DNA from: Paenibacillus_D sp047238105 | GTDB taxonomy: Bacteria; Bacillota; Bacilli; Paenibacillales; Paenibacillaceae | Length of the DNA stretch: 64,000 nt | Assembly: GCF_047238105.1 (NCBI RefSeq) | Contig: NZ_JBDFMD010000001.1 | Coordinates: 3,100,001-3,164,000, forward strand | Direction: 5' to 3' | Part shown: positions 15,987 through 25,105 of the stretch, piece by piece | Layout: each line of letters opens with the position of its first letter | Numbering within the stretch: the first letter of the stretch is position 1 | Translations under genes and position numbers: made by a program | Notes under the pieces: model-generated | Database searches by the model: none | Told to the model about the DNA's origin: nothing | What the model saw: only the letters and a program-made list of their open reading frames with translations

Positions 15987-16922
15987 CTAGTATAATGCGC
16001 CGTCTCTGAAATATTTGCGGGTAATCGCATTGGTACCGAAGACGAGGACGAACCCGACCAGGGATTGGAACAGCCCGACAGCCATCGCTTCGGACGGGTC
16101 GCCGATCTGACGCAGGGACCGGAAGACATACGTATCGATGATGTCCGTCGTCGAATACAAGGTGCCGTTGTCGCCGACCAGGGCGTAGATCATGCCGAAG
16201 TCTCCGTACATAATCTTGCCCATCGACAGCAAAGTCAGAATGATGACCGTCGGCATCATCAGCGGAAGCGTGACGCGCATGCACATCTGCCAGCGGTTAG
16301 CCCCATCGATCTCGGCCGCTTCATACAACGTTTCATCAATGCCGGTGATCGTGGCCAGATAGATGACGGCGCTCATCCCCGCCCCCTTCCAGACATTCAT
16401 CGCGGTGAGGATGGCGGGCCATACCTCCGGCTCCGTATACCAGTTGATGGAGGCGATGCCGAGTGCATTGAGCGCCTGGTTGATGATGCCCATATCCATG
16501 GAGAAGAAAGCATACAGCACATAACTGACTACGATCCAGGAGATGAAATGCGGAAACAGCATCACCGACTGGCTCAGCTTGACGAACAGCTTCTTGCGCA
16601 GCTCGTTCAACAAAAGCGAGATCGCGAGCGCGGTCAAGGTGCCAAATACAATAAAGAGCAAATTGAGAAACAACGTATTAAACGTTACACTGACCGCCTT
16701 GTAGGAGCGGAAAAAAAACTCAAAGTTTTGCAAACCCACCCATTCGCTGTTAAAAATGCCTTTCGTATAGTTGAATCGTTGGAAAGCAATAATCATGTAC
16801 GGGTAGGTCATATAGCCGAAGATAAACGTATACGCCATCGCCGGAAGGACCAGCAGATATGATGTGCCGTTCCTGCGGATATCCGAGAATAGGCCGAATG
16901 CCTGCCGCCGTCTCTTTTCCAA
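15987..16922 (-). CDS. sugar ABC transporter permease, LplB/MalF type
   Basis: First gene of the operon; 311-residue partner permease with six predicted helices starting near residue 21 (YLLVLPAMAYTFIFGY). The EAA loop reads LYEAAEIDGANRWQMCMRV. The C-terminus YFRDGALY is typical of LplB proteins. It is divergent from the AraC sensor-regulator at 17155, with about 230 bases between the starts that must hold both promoters. The regulator probably controls this operon. Confidence 0.92.
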   Translation of the reverse strand: MEKRRRQAFGLFSDIRRNGTSYLLVLPAMAYTFIFGYMTYPYMIIAFQRFNYTKGIFNSEWVGLQNFEFFFRSYKAVSVTFNTLFLNLLFIVFGTLTALAISLLLNELRKKLFVKLSQSVMLFPHFISWIVVSYVLYAFFSMDMGIINQALNALGIASINWYTEPEVWPAILTAMNVWKGAGMSAVIYLATITGIDETLYEAAEIDGANRWQMCMRVTLPLMMPTVIILTLLSMGKIMYGDFGMIYALVGDNGTLYSTTDIIDTYVFRSLRQIGDPSEAMAVGLFQSLVGFVLVFGTNAITRKYFRDGALY

Positions 16923-17154
16923 GTTCGTATCCTCCTAAAAGTTACTTGCTTCGTGTTGGGATGCCGTTGCTTGCTCTTTACTCTATCCCAGCCGGGAAGC
17001 GGTGCCAATTTAAAATATCCGCTATGGCTTCCACATTTCGATGATGGGCTTTCAAAAATCCGATTTGGCTTCCATTTTTAACGAATGACGTATCTTTTTG
17101 GGCGGCTTTGCCTTATATTGAAGAGGTTATTTCAATGCAACGGGGGAATTGTTC

Positions 17155-19479
17155 ATGCGCAGCACCATGGGTCGGCTTGTCCGATATAAGGCATTCCAGA
17201 AGCTCACGATTTCCTATTTCTTACTCATCCTTCTTACGGTCAGTCTGCTCTCGACCTATCTGTTTTATTTTTTCTCCAGAAGTGCCATCGAAGAGATTGA
17301 TCGCAATTCCAAAGCGATGCTCTCCCAGATCAGCTACGCTTCCGACGTGGTCTATAACCAGGCGATGACCATCGGCAATGCCTTGCTGGCCCAGCCGGAG
17401 ATCGCCGCTTTTCTGAATGATACGGCGGAGGACAAAACGCAAAATTACCATATCTTCCGCCAGCTGTCCCAGATTCAGAGCGCCTACTTGCACATCTACA
17501 GCCTCGGCATCTACCGGCCGTCTACCAACACGAACGTCGATACGGCAGGGCTGCCGTTCGACCCTTCGCTTTACGCGATCAGTGCGGAGCAATACATGGA
17601 GTTTTATCCGCGCAAGCTGACCGTTCCGAACCGGAACAGCAATGAGCCGCTGCGTTTTCTCACTTTTTTGCTGTATCCGGATTACTCGCTGCAGACGACG
17701 AGCAATGCGCTGATCTATATTAATGTAGAGGAGCAGTCCATCCTGACGACGATCCGCAATATCAGCAAAGCGGAGACCAACAATAATGTGTTCGTGATGA
17801 ACAAGGAAGGCAAGGTGCTGTCCCACACAGATACGAATCTGTTCCTGAACGAGATGTCCGGCACAGGGTATGTTCAGCAGATCCTGAGTCAGGATGGTAC
17901 GGAGAACAGCTTCACCGCCACCATTGACAACCAGAAGCATCTGATTGCTTATGTCAAGTCTGAGGAATTGGACTGGTATTTTGTAAGCGTTACCCCTTAC
18001 GCCAGTCTGATCTCCAACATCACTCATCTTCGCAAGGTGACCCTGCTTGTTACGGGGGGCCTCGTCCTACTAGGCCTGCTGGCATCGATTTTTTTAAGCA
18101 AAAGCATTTATCGTCCGTTCTCGGCCCTGTTCGAGAAGATCATGCAGCGGTCGGAGCCGCTCAAAACACCGACATCGTTTATCGATGAATATCAGGTGAT
18201 GGCTGAGACATTCACTTCACTGGAGGAACGGGAAAAATCGATGCAATTCGTCATTAACCGTTCGTCCCGCACGATACGGGAGCATTATCTGCATTCGCTG
18301 CTCAGAAGCCAGACGCACGATAACACCGTGCCTGGGGAACTGATTGCGGATATCGAGGAGGAGCTTTCCGGCTCGTATTTCTGCGTGATTGTGTTTAAAA
18401 TCGATGATCCGGTAACGGCAGCCGGTTCAGCAGAAGTCGGGCATAAGCAGCTGCTGCGCTTTGCCCTAGGCAATATTGCGATGGAGATGCTGGAGCCTTT
18501 CGGGAGATGCGATTATCTGATTACGGGGGAAAATGAGGCGGCAGCGCTCTGCCAATATGCGAAAAACGAGCGGCCCGAGGAGCTGGAGCCTGCATTGCGC
18601 AATGTACAGAGCTTCCTGAAGCGTTACTTCAAGCTGACCGTCTCGATCGGAGTAGGGGACCTCAGCTATGGCCGGAAAAACATCTCGCTTTCCTATACCT
18701 CGGCTCTACAGTATGTAAAATATCGATTGATCTACGGAAAAGAGTCGTTACTCGATGCCCAAAAAACCCGGCCGCATATTATGACCACTATCAGCTATCC
18801 CGCCGAATACGAGAAGGGGTTGATCGAGGCTGTCCAATCGGGCAAGTCCGAAGCGATCCAGGAAGCAATCGAGCGCTTTATTCAGCATATCTCGACTGGC
18901 TCGGTCAACCAGGCGATTACCTACAGCATCCAATTCATGCTGTCCCTGCTCAAGCATTTTGATTATTTGCGGGATCTTCCCGATGCCAACTTCGCAGCAT
19001 ATCTGGACGCGGTGACCGAGATCGAGGCTGCCGAATACCTGGACGAGATCCGAAGCCTCTTCAACCGGTATTGCGCCAAGATGTGCAGCTTGATCGAGGA
19101 AAGAAATCATTGGATGAACGCGCAAAAGCATAATATTGTTATTGAGAAAGTACAGAACTATATGCAGGAGCATTATGACGAACCGAATCTGTCCCTGGAG
19201 CTTGTCTCCAATATTGCCGGACTGTCTCCGAGTTATCTTGGGAAGTTGTTCAAGGGGGCTACCGGATCCTCCTTCAGTGAATACCTGAATGGCATCCGCC
19301 TGGAGAAAGCCCGGGAGCTATTGGCATCGACCCATGTGACTGCCGCGAAAATCAGCGAATCGGTAGGCATTTACAATACGACATACTTTTCAACCTTGTT
19401 TAAGAAAAGGTTCGGATTGTCCCCCTCCGCCTATCGGGAGCAAGAGGCCCTAAGGGAGAAGGGAGAGCTAAATCCATAA
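17155..19479 (+). CDS. membrane-bound AraC family sensor-regulator
   Basis: A 774-residue one-component regulator. A transmembrane helix near residues 18-42 is followed by an extracellular cache-like sensor domain, a second helix near 293-315 (LLVTGGLVLLGLLASIFL), a linker with a degenerate GGDEF-like middle region, and an AraC DNA-binding domain at about 665-765 (VSNIAGLSPSYLGKLFK and ISESVGIYNTTYFSTLFKK). Proteins of this build sense external sugar, or the sugar-loaded binding protein, and activate the adjacent importer. The ATG at 17155 follows GGGGGA at 17142-17147. A TTG two codons earlier is less likely. Divergent from the LplB gene. Confidence 0.9.
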   Translation: MRSTMGRLVRYKAFQKLTISYFLLILLTVSLLSTYLFYFFSRSAIEEIDRNSKAMLSQISYASDVVYNQAMTIGNALLAQPEIAAFLNDTAEDKTQNYHIFRQLSQIQSAYLHIYSLGIYRPSTNTNVDTAGLPFDPSLYAISAEQYMEFYPRKLTVPNRNSNEPLRFLTFLLYPDYSLQTTSNALIYINVEEQSILTTIRNISKAETNNNVFVMNKEGKVLSHTDTNLFLNEMSGTGYVQQILSQDGTENSFTATIDNQKHLIAYVKSEELDWYFVSVTPYASLISNITHLRKVTLLVTGGLVLLGLLASIFLSKSIYRPFSALFEKIMQRSEPLKTPTSFIDEYQVMAETFTSLEEREKSMQFVINRSSRTIREHYLHSLLRSQTHDNTVPGELIADIEEELSGSYFCVIVFKIDDPVTAAGSAEVGHKQLLRFALGNIAMEMLEPFGRCDYLITGENEAAALCQYAKNERPEELEPALRNVQSFLKRYFKLTVSIGVGDLSYGRKNISLSYTSALQYVKYRLIYGKESLLDAQKTRPHIMTTISYPAEYEKGLIEAVQSGKSEAIQEAIERFIQHISTGSVNQAITYSIQFMLSLLKHFDYLRDLPDANFAAYLDAVTEIEAAEYLDEIRSLFNRYCAKMCSLIEERNHWMNAQKHNIVIEKVQNYMQEHYDEPNLSLELVSNIAGLSPSYLGKLFKGATGSSFSEYLNGIRLEKARELLASTHVTAAKISESVGIYNTTYFSTLFKKRFGLSPSAYREQEALREKGELNP

Positions 19480-19503
19480 CAAAACTACTGGCGTTAGTCT
19501 CGC

Positions 19504-20511
19504 CTAACCAATCTGGAGCAGCTCCAGCTCCGCCAGCAATCCGAGATATTCGGCCTCCTCGGGATACCGCTGCCGGATCTGCTCGCACAGCGCTTTCGCC
19601 TCTATGAGCATCTGCTCGTCCTTGAGGAACCGCGCCACCCGCATCGTATGATAGTACCAGATGAGACGCAGCTGCTGACGGCGCGACTCTGCCCACGGGT
19701 AATCGAGTCCCTCCAGGTAGTCACCCCTGTACAGGCCGATCAGCTCGATATGCTGATGCATCGTCTGACGCGTCAGCTCCGGGGCTCTGGCCACTCCGCG
19801 CTCCCAGCGCTCGACGTCGGTCTCCAGTCCTTCCCTGGGGATGCAATAGCCTTCGTCGGCACTCAGCAGCTGCAGCCCGCTCGCGCCCAGTCCGGCCAGC
19901 GCTTTCCGCAGTTGGTAGGCGGCAGTATATAATCTCGCATAGGCACGGGTTTCCTCAAAATCATCCCATAGCATACGGGCCAGTATCTCTTTGCGTACGA
20001 GTCTGCCATCGACATGGAGAAGGTACGCATACAGTTCCTTGGTCTTCTGGGTCCGCCATACAGGCAGTACCTTGTCGCGCAAGCCCGTCTCCAGCTCCAG
20101 CCCGCCCAGCATGCGGATATGTACCGTCTCTTCCTGGAATGAGACGGCTGACTGCAGCCGGGCCCGGGCCCGCTGCAGCGAGAGCGCCAGCCGTTCGGCT
20201 TGCAAGGGCTTGAGCAGATAGTCCAGCGTCTCCTGCTCGAATGCGGCAATGGCATGCCGGCTGTGCGCCGTGACGAAAATAATCTGAATGTGCGGGAGCA
20301 ACTGGTTCAGGCGCTCGGCAAACGCCAGTCCATTCAGCTCTGGCATATCGATATCAAGAAACAACAGATCCGGCCGGAGCCTCAGCACCTCCTGATAGGC
20401 CTCTACAGGGTCCTGATACATGCCCACGATCTCCAGATCGTCTGCCTTCCGAAGCCGGTTCTCCAGCCCTTGCAACGCCAACCGTTCGTCGTCTACCAGC
20501 ATCACTCTCAT
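19504..20511 (-). CDS. response regulator with REC, winged-helix and BTAD domains
   Basis: 335 residues. The N-terminal receiver domain has the acidic pair D7-D8, phosphoacceptor D53 (FLDIDMP), T81 and K101 (LLKPLQ). A winged-helix region (about 130-225, with RTQKTKELYAYLLH) and a bacterial transcriptional activator (BTAD/TPR-like) domain form the C-terminus. This SARP-like output on a receiver is uncommon compared with OmpR or NarL outputs. No histidine kinase is encoded nearby, so it is an orphan here. Closely similar in build to the next gene upstream, which points to duplication. Confidence 0.88.
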   Translation of the reverse strand: MRVMLVDDERLALQGLENRLRKADDLEIVGMYQDPVEAYQEVLRLRPDLLFLDIDMPELNGLAFAERLNQLLPHIQIIFVTAHSRHAIAAFEQETLDYLLKPLQAERLALSLQRARARLQSAVSFQEETVHIRMLGGLELETGLRDKVLPVWRTQKTKELYAYLLHVDGRLVRKEILARMLWDDFEETRAYARLYTAAYQLRKALAGLGASGLQLLSADEGYCIPREGLETDVERWERGVARAPELTRQTMHQHIELIGLYRGDYLEGLDYPWAESRRQQLRLIWYYHTMRVARFLKDEQMLIEAKALCEQIRQRYPEEAEYLGLLAELELLQIG

Positions 20512-20613
20512 GTTCTAAGGCGCCTCCTCTAACTCATCTAACATGGAAGACACCATTATACATCGGGCAGCTATACAAAATCTCCACAACACCGTGCCAG
20601 GCCGGCTTGCCCG

Positions 20614-21744
20614 CTATTGCGCCAACCACTGGGCATACCAAGCCTTCGTAACGGGTCCCGGATCTTCACCTAGCTCTTCCTTTAACAGTTGTTGCAACAG
20701 CCGGTACTGCCGGTCGACAGCCGCGCGATTGCCTGCAGCCGCGTAGAGCTGCATCAGCCCCAGGTGGATCTCTTCTTCCTGGGGTTGGCGCTCGCTCAGC
20801 TGGTGATAGAGCGTCAGCGCTTTGTCCGGGAAGCCGTGGGAGGCGTACCATCTGGCAAGCCCCAGGCCCGTCTCCATCCAGCGCATGCTGAGGCGATGAC
20901 GCTCCCCCTCCGCCCACCAATAATCATGATCCTCGAGATAATCTCCCTCGTACGCCTCCAGCAGCGAAGCATAGCGCGCGGCAGTTCCGTCACCCAACCC
21001 GGGCAGCTCCCGCAGCTGACGCTCCCACCGCTCCACGTCGAGATCCACACGATTCAGCTCCAGCCGATAACCGTCGGCAGCGCTGCCCAGCTTGAAGCGG
21101 TCGCCATACGGTTCCAGCGCCTTCCGGATATGATACACCGTCGTATACAGCTGCGGATAAGCGCGCTTGAGATCAAAGTCGGGCCACAGCAGCCGGGCAA
21201 GCTCGTCCTTGCGGACTAACCGCCCCCGGTGATGTATCAGATACAGGAACAGCTCCTGGGCCCGCGAGGTCCGCCAGTTCATGGAGAACACTTCGCCGCT
21301 TGCAGATTCGATCAGCAGCTGCTTGAACAGCCGCACGCCCAGCGGCCGATCGGAAAGCGCCACGGCCGAACCACGCTCCGAGCTCAGCTGACGGATCCGC
21401 AACAGCGTCTTGGCCAGACGATCCCGGCTGAACGGCTTCAGGACATAATCGATCGCATTAAGCTCGAACGCCTTGACCGCGTATTCATCAAAAGCCGTCA
21501 CAAACACGATATGCATCTGCGGGTGGAGCTCCAGCAGCTGTTCGGCCAGCTCCAGGCCGCTGATGCCGGGCAAGTGGATATCCAGGAAACCGATGTCCGG
21601 CTTCTCCTGTGCGATCGCTGCCTTGCCCTCCAAGGGATCTATATAGCTGCCGACCACTTCAATGCTTACTTCAGGGATACCCGCCAGTTGTTTCGTCAAG
21701 TATTCCAGAGCCAGACGCTCGTCGTCGATCAGGATGGCTTTCAT
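20614..21744 (-). CDS. response regulator with REC, winged-helix and BTAD domains (paralogue)
   Basis: 376 residues from the ATG at 21744, which follows AAGGAG with seven bases of spacing (the open frame to 21792 is not used). The receiver has the D7-D8 pair, D55 (FLDIHLP), T83 and K103 (VLKPFS). A winged helix containing RTSRAQELFLYLIHH and a C-terminal BTAD domain follow. It is transcribed toward its paralogue at 19504 with about 100 bases between them, so the two may be co-expressed. No partner kinase is visible. Confidence 0.88.
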   Translation of the reverse strand: MKAILIDDERLALEYLTKQLAGIPEVSIEVVGSYIDPLEGKAAIAQEKPDIGFLDIHLPGISGLELAEQLLELHPQMHIVFVTAFDEYAVKAFELNAIDYVLKPFSRDRLAKTLLRIRQLSSERGSAVALSDRPLGVRLFKQLLIESASGEVFSMNWRTSRAQELFLYLIHHRGRLVRKDELARLLWPDFDLKRAYPQLYTTVYHIRKALEPYGDRFKLGSAADGYRLELNRVDLDVERWERQLRELPGLGDGTAARYASLLEAYEGDYLEDHDYWWAEGERHRLSMRWMETGLGLARWYASHGFPDKALTLYHQLSERQPQEEEIHLGLMQLYAAAGNRAAVDRQYRLLQQLLKEELGEDPGPVTKAWYAQWLAQ

Positions 21745-21858
21745 ACATAGACTCCTTCTGTCGGTGCGTGATGCCTGCATATGTCTCGTCATGCAGTCTC
21801 CATTTACTATTATATATCAGGATAGACTGGGGAAGACAGGGCTTTCAGGACCAGAGCA

Positions 21859-21896
21859 AAGAGTGGTGGCCGGGATTGTCCCTGGCCACCACTCTT
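21859..21896 (-). terminator. terminator hairpin after the DUF4097 lipoprotein gene
   Basis: A perfect 13-bp stem AAGAGTGGTGGCC/GGCCACCACTCTT with a 12-base loop. The trailing run on the reverse strand is weak (CTTTGCTC), so termination strength is uncertain. Confidence 0.6.
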
Positions 21897-21930
21897 GAAC
21901 CCGGAATCCCCGAGTTGCCTGCTTCTACAT

Positions 21931-22746
21931 TTAGCGCTGAACCTTCAGCTCCACCGTGCCCACCTCGGACGCCAGCGTCACCTTCGGGCCGCCGCTGCCG
22001 ATCGAGCCCGTTACCTTGCGCCCGGTTTGCTCCTTGATCTCCAGGCCCTCCAGCTCCGAAGTAACCGTGCCGAGCTCGCTGCTCAACTGCACCTCAGCCG
22101 CCGCCGGCAGCTCTGCCAGTCCCACACTTACGGTACCGACACTGGACTTGGCGGTCAGGTCATCGGTCAATACGATGCCGCTCAGCGCGATCTCGCCAGC
22201 TTCCGTCTGTACATCCAGCTTGCCCTGCACCTGATGCATGGTGATCTGCCCGGCCTCGATCTTGGCCGTGATCTGCTCTGCTGCTACGTCCTGGATATCG
22301 ATCCGGCCAAACGCGTTGGTCACCGACAGCTTGTCATACGTCTTCTCCGGCAGCGAGATCAGGAGCTTGCGCTCGCCGCGCTGATCCCCTGCGATCTTGC
22401 GGCTATTCTCACGCACGTCAAGCTTCAGTGTACCGGACTTCACTTCAGACTTAAACGTCACTTTGTTGTCGATATTGCTGTCCATCAGCAGCTCCACCTC
22501 GGCTTCATTGCCGGAACTGCGGGTGATGAAGATAGCCAGCGCTTCGCCTTTGACCTCGATGCTGTCCACTTCATCCGCCGCATAGGTGCCGCTGCCGTGA
22601 CTGACCAGCTCTCCCGAGCCTGAGCCCTCACCGATCACCGACAGCTCCAGTTGCTCCGGCATCCGCTCCAACAAGCCGCAGCCGGTCAGTGCCGTTGCCA
22701 GCACTGTCGCTGCGATGACCACACTCGCCGTACGCTTACGTTTCAT
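21931..22746 (-). CDS. DUF4097 family lipoprotein
   Basis: 271-residue exported lipoprotein: basic start, hydrophobic core and lipobox TALTGC with C23. The mature part is a beta-helix of short repeats typical of DUF4097 (KLSVTNAFGRIDIQ, ITAKIEAGQITMHQ, LDVQTEAGEIALSG, LTAKSSVGTVSVG), each a turn of about 20 residues. The family is linked to envelope stress and sigma-factor neighbourhoods in Bacillota, but its function is unknown. Standing alone between response regulators and a CuAO-N protein, the context does not refine this. Confidence 0.82.
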   Translation of the reverse strand: MKRKRTASVVIAATVLATALTGCGLLERMPEQLELSVIGEGSGSGELVSHGSGTYAADEVDSIEVKGEALAIFITRSSGNEAEVELLMDSNIDNKVTFKSEVKSGTLKLDVRENSRKIAGDQRGERKLLISLPEKTYDKLSVTNAFGRIDIQDVAAEQITAKIEAGQITMHQVQGKLDVQTEAGEIALSGIVLTDDLTAKSSVGTVSVGLAELPAAAEVQLSSELGTVTSELEGLEIKEQTGRKVTGSIGSGGPKVTLASEVGTVELKVQR

Positions 22747-22896
22747 CTCATCCGATCCTTTCTTCCCATCGCGTCAAACGCCGTTTATACGTTTCATTGT
22801 ATCCCATACGCAGGCTGCGGCGCCACCGACCGGAGGCTATCGGCAACCTGGTCTCGGGTCGGGTTTTGGGAAGATCGGGCGGCGGGAAGACCCGGA

Positions 22897-24570
22897 TTAT
22901 TCATAAATACTGAAAGCGAGCACTTGGTTCTCAAACAGGTCTTTACCGCCAGTCGTCATCACATTCCCGAAGGTCAGCTTCATGCTGGTGAACTGGCCGA
23001 AGCGGTCGGCCGGGATGAGGAATACCGCCAGTCGCTCGATGCTGGCACCGGGCTTCAACTCATCCGGCATGGGAGACCGCAGGTCGGTTGTCTCCAACAC
23101 GTTTGCCGACAACGCTTCGGAGCGCACTGCGCTTTCGATCGTATTGACGTTGATCGACTGCCCCGAGTTGTTGGTCACGACATACTTGGCGGTCAGCTCG
23201 ATGATCCCCTGGTCGCCGAAGCCGGTAAAGCTCTGTTGATGAGCCGGCTTGACATCGACCTTGGCCCACTGATAGCCGATCAGATTGATCTCGATGCCGC
23301 CATGTTCCTCCGTGAAATCGGGGGTTCTCTCCTTCAGCACTTCCTTGTCTGCAAAGCCCTCTGTGACCAGCTTATTCTGATACGGGGGGATGCCTTCCTT
23401 CAATAGATAGTCGCCGCGGCCGATCCGCACCATCCCATCATCTTGGTCCGGCATGAAGAACATCCGCGCTTCGGTCGTACCGTCATTGTACTTGAAGGTG
23501 ATCGTATAGCCCTGGATCGAGTAAGTGCCTGATGCCGCCGAGCCTGATGTCATCGTCGACGACACGCCTGTGCCGGAGCCGCCGTCCTCGGAGCCATCGG
23601 CCGTGACACCGGTCCAGCTGCTGTCGGTGAACGTACCGTCCGGCCGGAACACGTACGTACTTACCTTGGCCAACCCGGTTCCGCCAGGCGCGCTCGTGTA
23701 GCCGCTCGCTTCATATTTGCCATTGAGTACCGTCCCCTTTAGCGGCGCATGACGGGTATACGTATCGCCGTCGATGACCGCATCGCCGCCAGCCTTGATC
23801 ACAAGCGTGTAAGACTTTCCGTTGCTCAATACGAGCTTGCCGCCCTTTACTTCATAAGTCAGACAACTGTCCTTGCTGCAATCCAGCCGGTCCACGCCTG
23901 TCTCAGGCAGCTCCTCCACGACATGACGATCGTCGACGAAGTAGAAGATGTCCCAGCATACGCCGCCGCAGCTCCGACTGCCCAGCAGATCAAGCGAATG
24001 ATGCGCATACAGCCCGCTAAGCCCCGTCGTGGACGGCGGTAGGGTATCGGTTGCAGACGCTACCCCTTGAGCCACCTCCCGCTGAGCCTCTTCCTTCGTC
24101 AGTCCCCGGGCGCTCTGGTATTCGGAGCTATAGATGCTGATCGTCCGCTGCTGCGGATTCCAGCCGACTGCGGCTCCCGTCGCTTCCCCTACGAAACGCA
24201 GCGGCACCAGGGTATGGCTGCCTGAGATCCGGCCGGGGCTGTCCAGGGTCACGCTCTGCCCATTGACGGTAGCCTTGCTGCTGTCGATGACCAGCGAGAA
24301 GCTGCTGTCCCCCTTCTTGCCGCGCACCGTCTTGCTGGCTGCTTGCCAATCGAGCTCGATGCCGAGCGCCTCGAACAGAGGGCGCAGTTGGACGATCGTC
24401 GCTCCATTCTGAATCTTGGGTTGTACCGCAAAGGCGACCGGTTCCCGATCGACATACACATTGATCTTCTCCTCTGCCGCTACTGCCGAAGGCACGATAA
24501 GCAGCAGGAACAGGATAATTGCGCTGCAGCCGGTTTTGAACCAGGGCATAGTAGCATTATCTTCCGACAT
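22897..24570 (-). CDS. exported protein with copper amine oxidase N-terminal domain
   Basis: 557 residues. A hydrophobic segment (CSAIILFLLLIVPSAVAA) serves as signal peptide. A CuAO-N-like domain follows (about 35-150, VYVDREPVAF, IVQLRPLFEALGI, LVPLRFVGEATG), a wall-associated module common in Paenibacillus that has no oxidase activity by itself. The middle part is lipocalin-like in pattern (DGTFTDSSWTG, GTYSIQGYTITFKYNDG). The C-terminus looks like an Ig-type DUF4352-like domain (ELTAKYVVTNNSGQSINV). Role unknown. The ATG at 24570 has a distant GAGAGGGG site. The frame is open to 24624 and an inner ATG at 24549 is possible. Confidence 0.78.
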   Translation of the reverse strand: MSEDNATMPWFKTGCSAIILFLLLIVPSAVAAEEKINVYVDREPVAFAVQPKIQNGATIVQLRPLFEALGIELDWQAASKTVRGKKGDSSFSLVIDSSKATVNGQSVTLDSPGRISGSHTLVPLRFVGEATGAAVGWNPQQRTISIYSSEYQSARGLTKEEAQREVAQGVASATDTLPPSTTGLSGLYAHHSLDLLGSRSCGGVCWDIFYFVDDRHVVEELPETGVDRLDCSKDSCLTYEVKGGKLVLSNGKSYTLVIKAGGDAVIDGDTYTRHAPLKGTVLNGKYEASGYTSAPGGTGLAKVSTYVFRPDGTFTDSSWTGVTADGSEDGGSGTGVSSTMTSGSAASGTYSIQGYTITFKYNDGTTEARMFFMPDQDDGMVRIGRGDYLLKEGIPPYQNKLVTEGFADKEVLKERTPDFTEEHGGIEINLIGYQWAKVDVKPAHQQSFTGFGDQGIIELTAKYVVTNNSGQSINVNTIESAVRSEALSANVLETTDLRSPMPDELKPGASIERLAVFLIPADRFGQFTSMKLTFGNVMTTGGKDLFENQVLAFSIYE

Positions 24571-24670
24571 AAGGACATTTCCCCTCTCTCCTGCGTTTTT
24601 CCGAAATTTGGTCGTAAATATCATACGTGCTTACCTTCATGAAGGCAATAGGCTCAGAGAATGAAGCGTC

Positions 24671-24962
24671 TCCTGGTAATACTAGCCCGCTCCCAAAACC
24701 AGGAAAAAAGCCCCATGAAATCCCGATATCTAGGAACAAAACCTGCTCACGCAGGTTGGCACTGCGATACGGACACAATAGGCGCTGTTTTGCACAAAAC
24801 CCGCCAGGAACAGGCCCTGTGGACACACGATCCGTTATTTGCTGGTTTTATGCCCGTTATCCCTCGTTTACAGACCGATAACGGATCCTCTGTCCGCAAG
24901 CAGCTCTAAAAACACGCCCATGCTCGAAATAGGACCTATTGTGTCCGTTCGTGAGCGAGCAC
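24671..24962. repeat. large intergenic element of nested inverted repeats
   Basis: The gap 24571-25105 holds no gene. It contains several inverted repeats: TCCTGG/CCAGGA (24671-24703), AACCTGC/GCAGGTT with a TCAC loop (24740-24757), CGGACACAATAGG (24770-24782) against CCTATTGTGTCCG (24935-24947), and between them GATCCGTTAT (24829-24838) against ATAACGGATC (24878-24887), extended by GGACA/TGTCC. The long-range 13-bp pair encloses the others, so the whole stretch could fold as one branched structure. It resembles a dispersed repeat or a structured RNA. Confidence 0.5.
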
Positions 24963-25040
24963 TTCCCTCAGCGGTCTTCTTCCATACGCCGTCGACCTGC
25001 TTATCCACTTTTTAAAGTGTTGCATCATTTCCTAAACCAC

Positions 25041-25076
25041 AAAAAAGCCGAACAGGTAGGATGACCTGTCTCGGCT
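25041..25076 (-). terminator. rho-independent terminator after the second LplABC-type operon
   Basis: The stem AGCCGA-ACAGGT pairs with ACCTGT-TCGGCT around an AGGATG loop, with one mismatch, and is followed by TTTTTT on the reverse strand, 30 bases after the permease stop. Confidence 0.8.
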
Positions 25077-25105
25077 AGTGTGCCAATGATGAACTATACA
25101 GTGGC

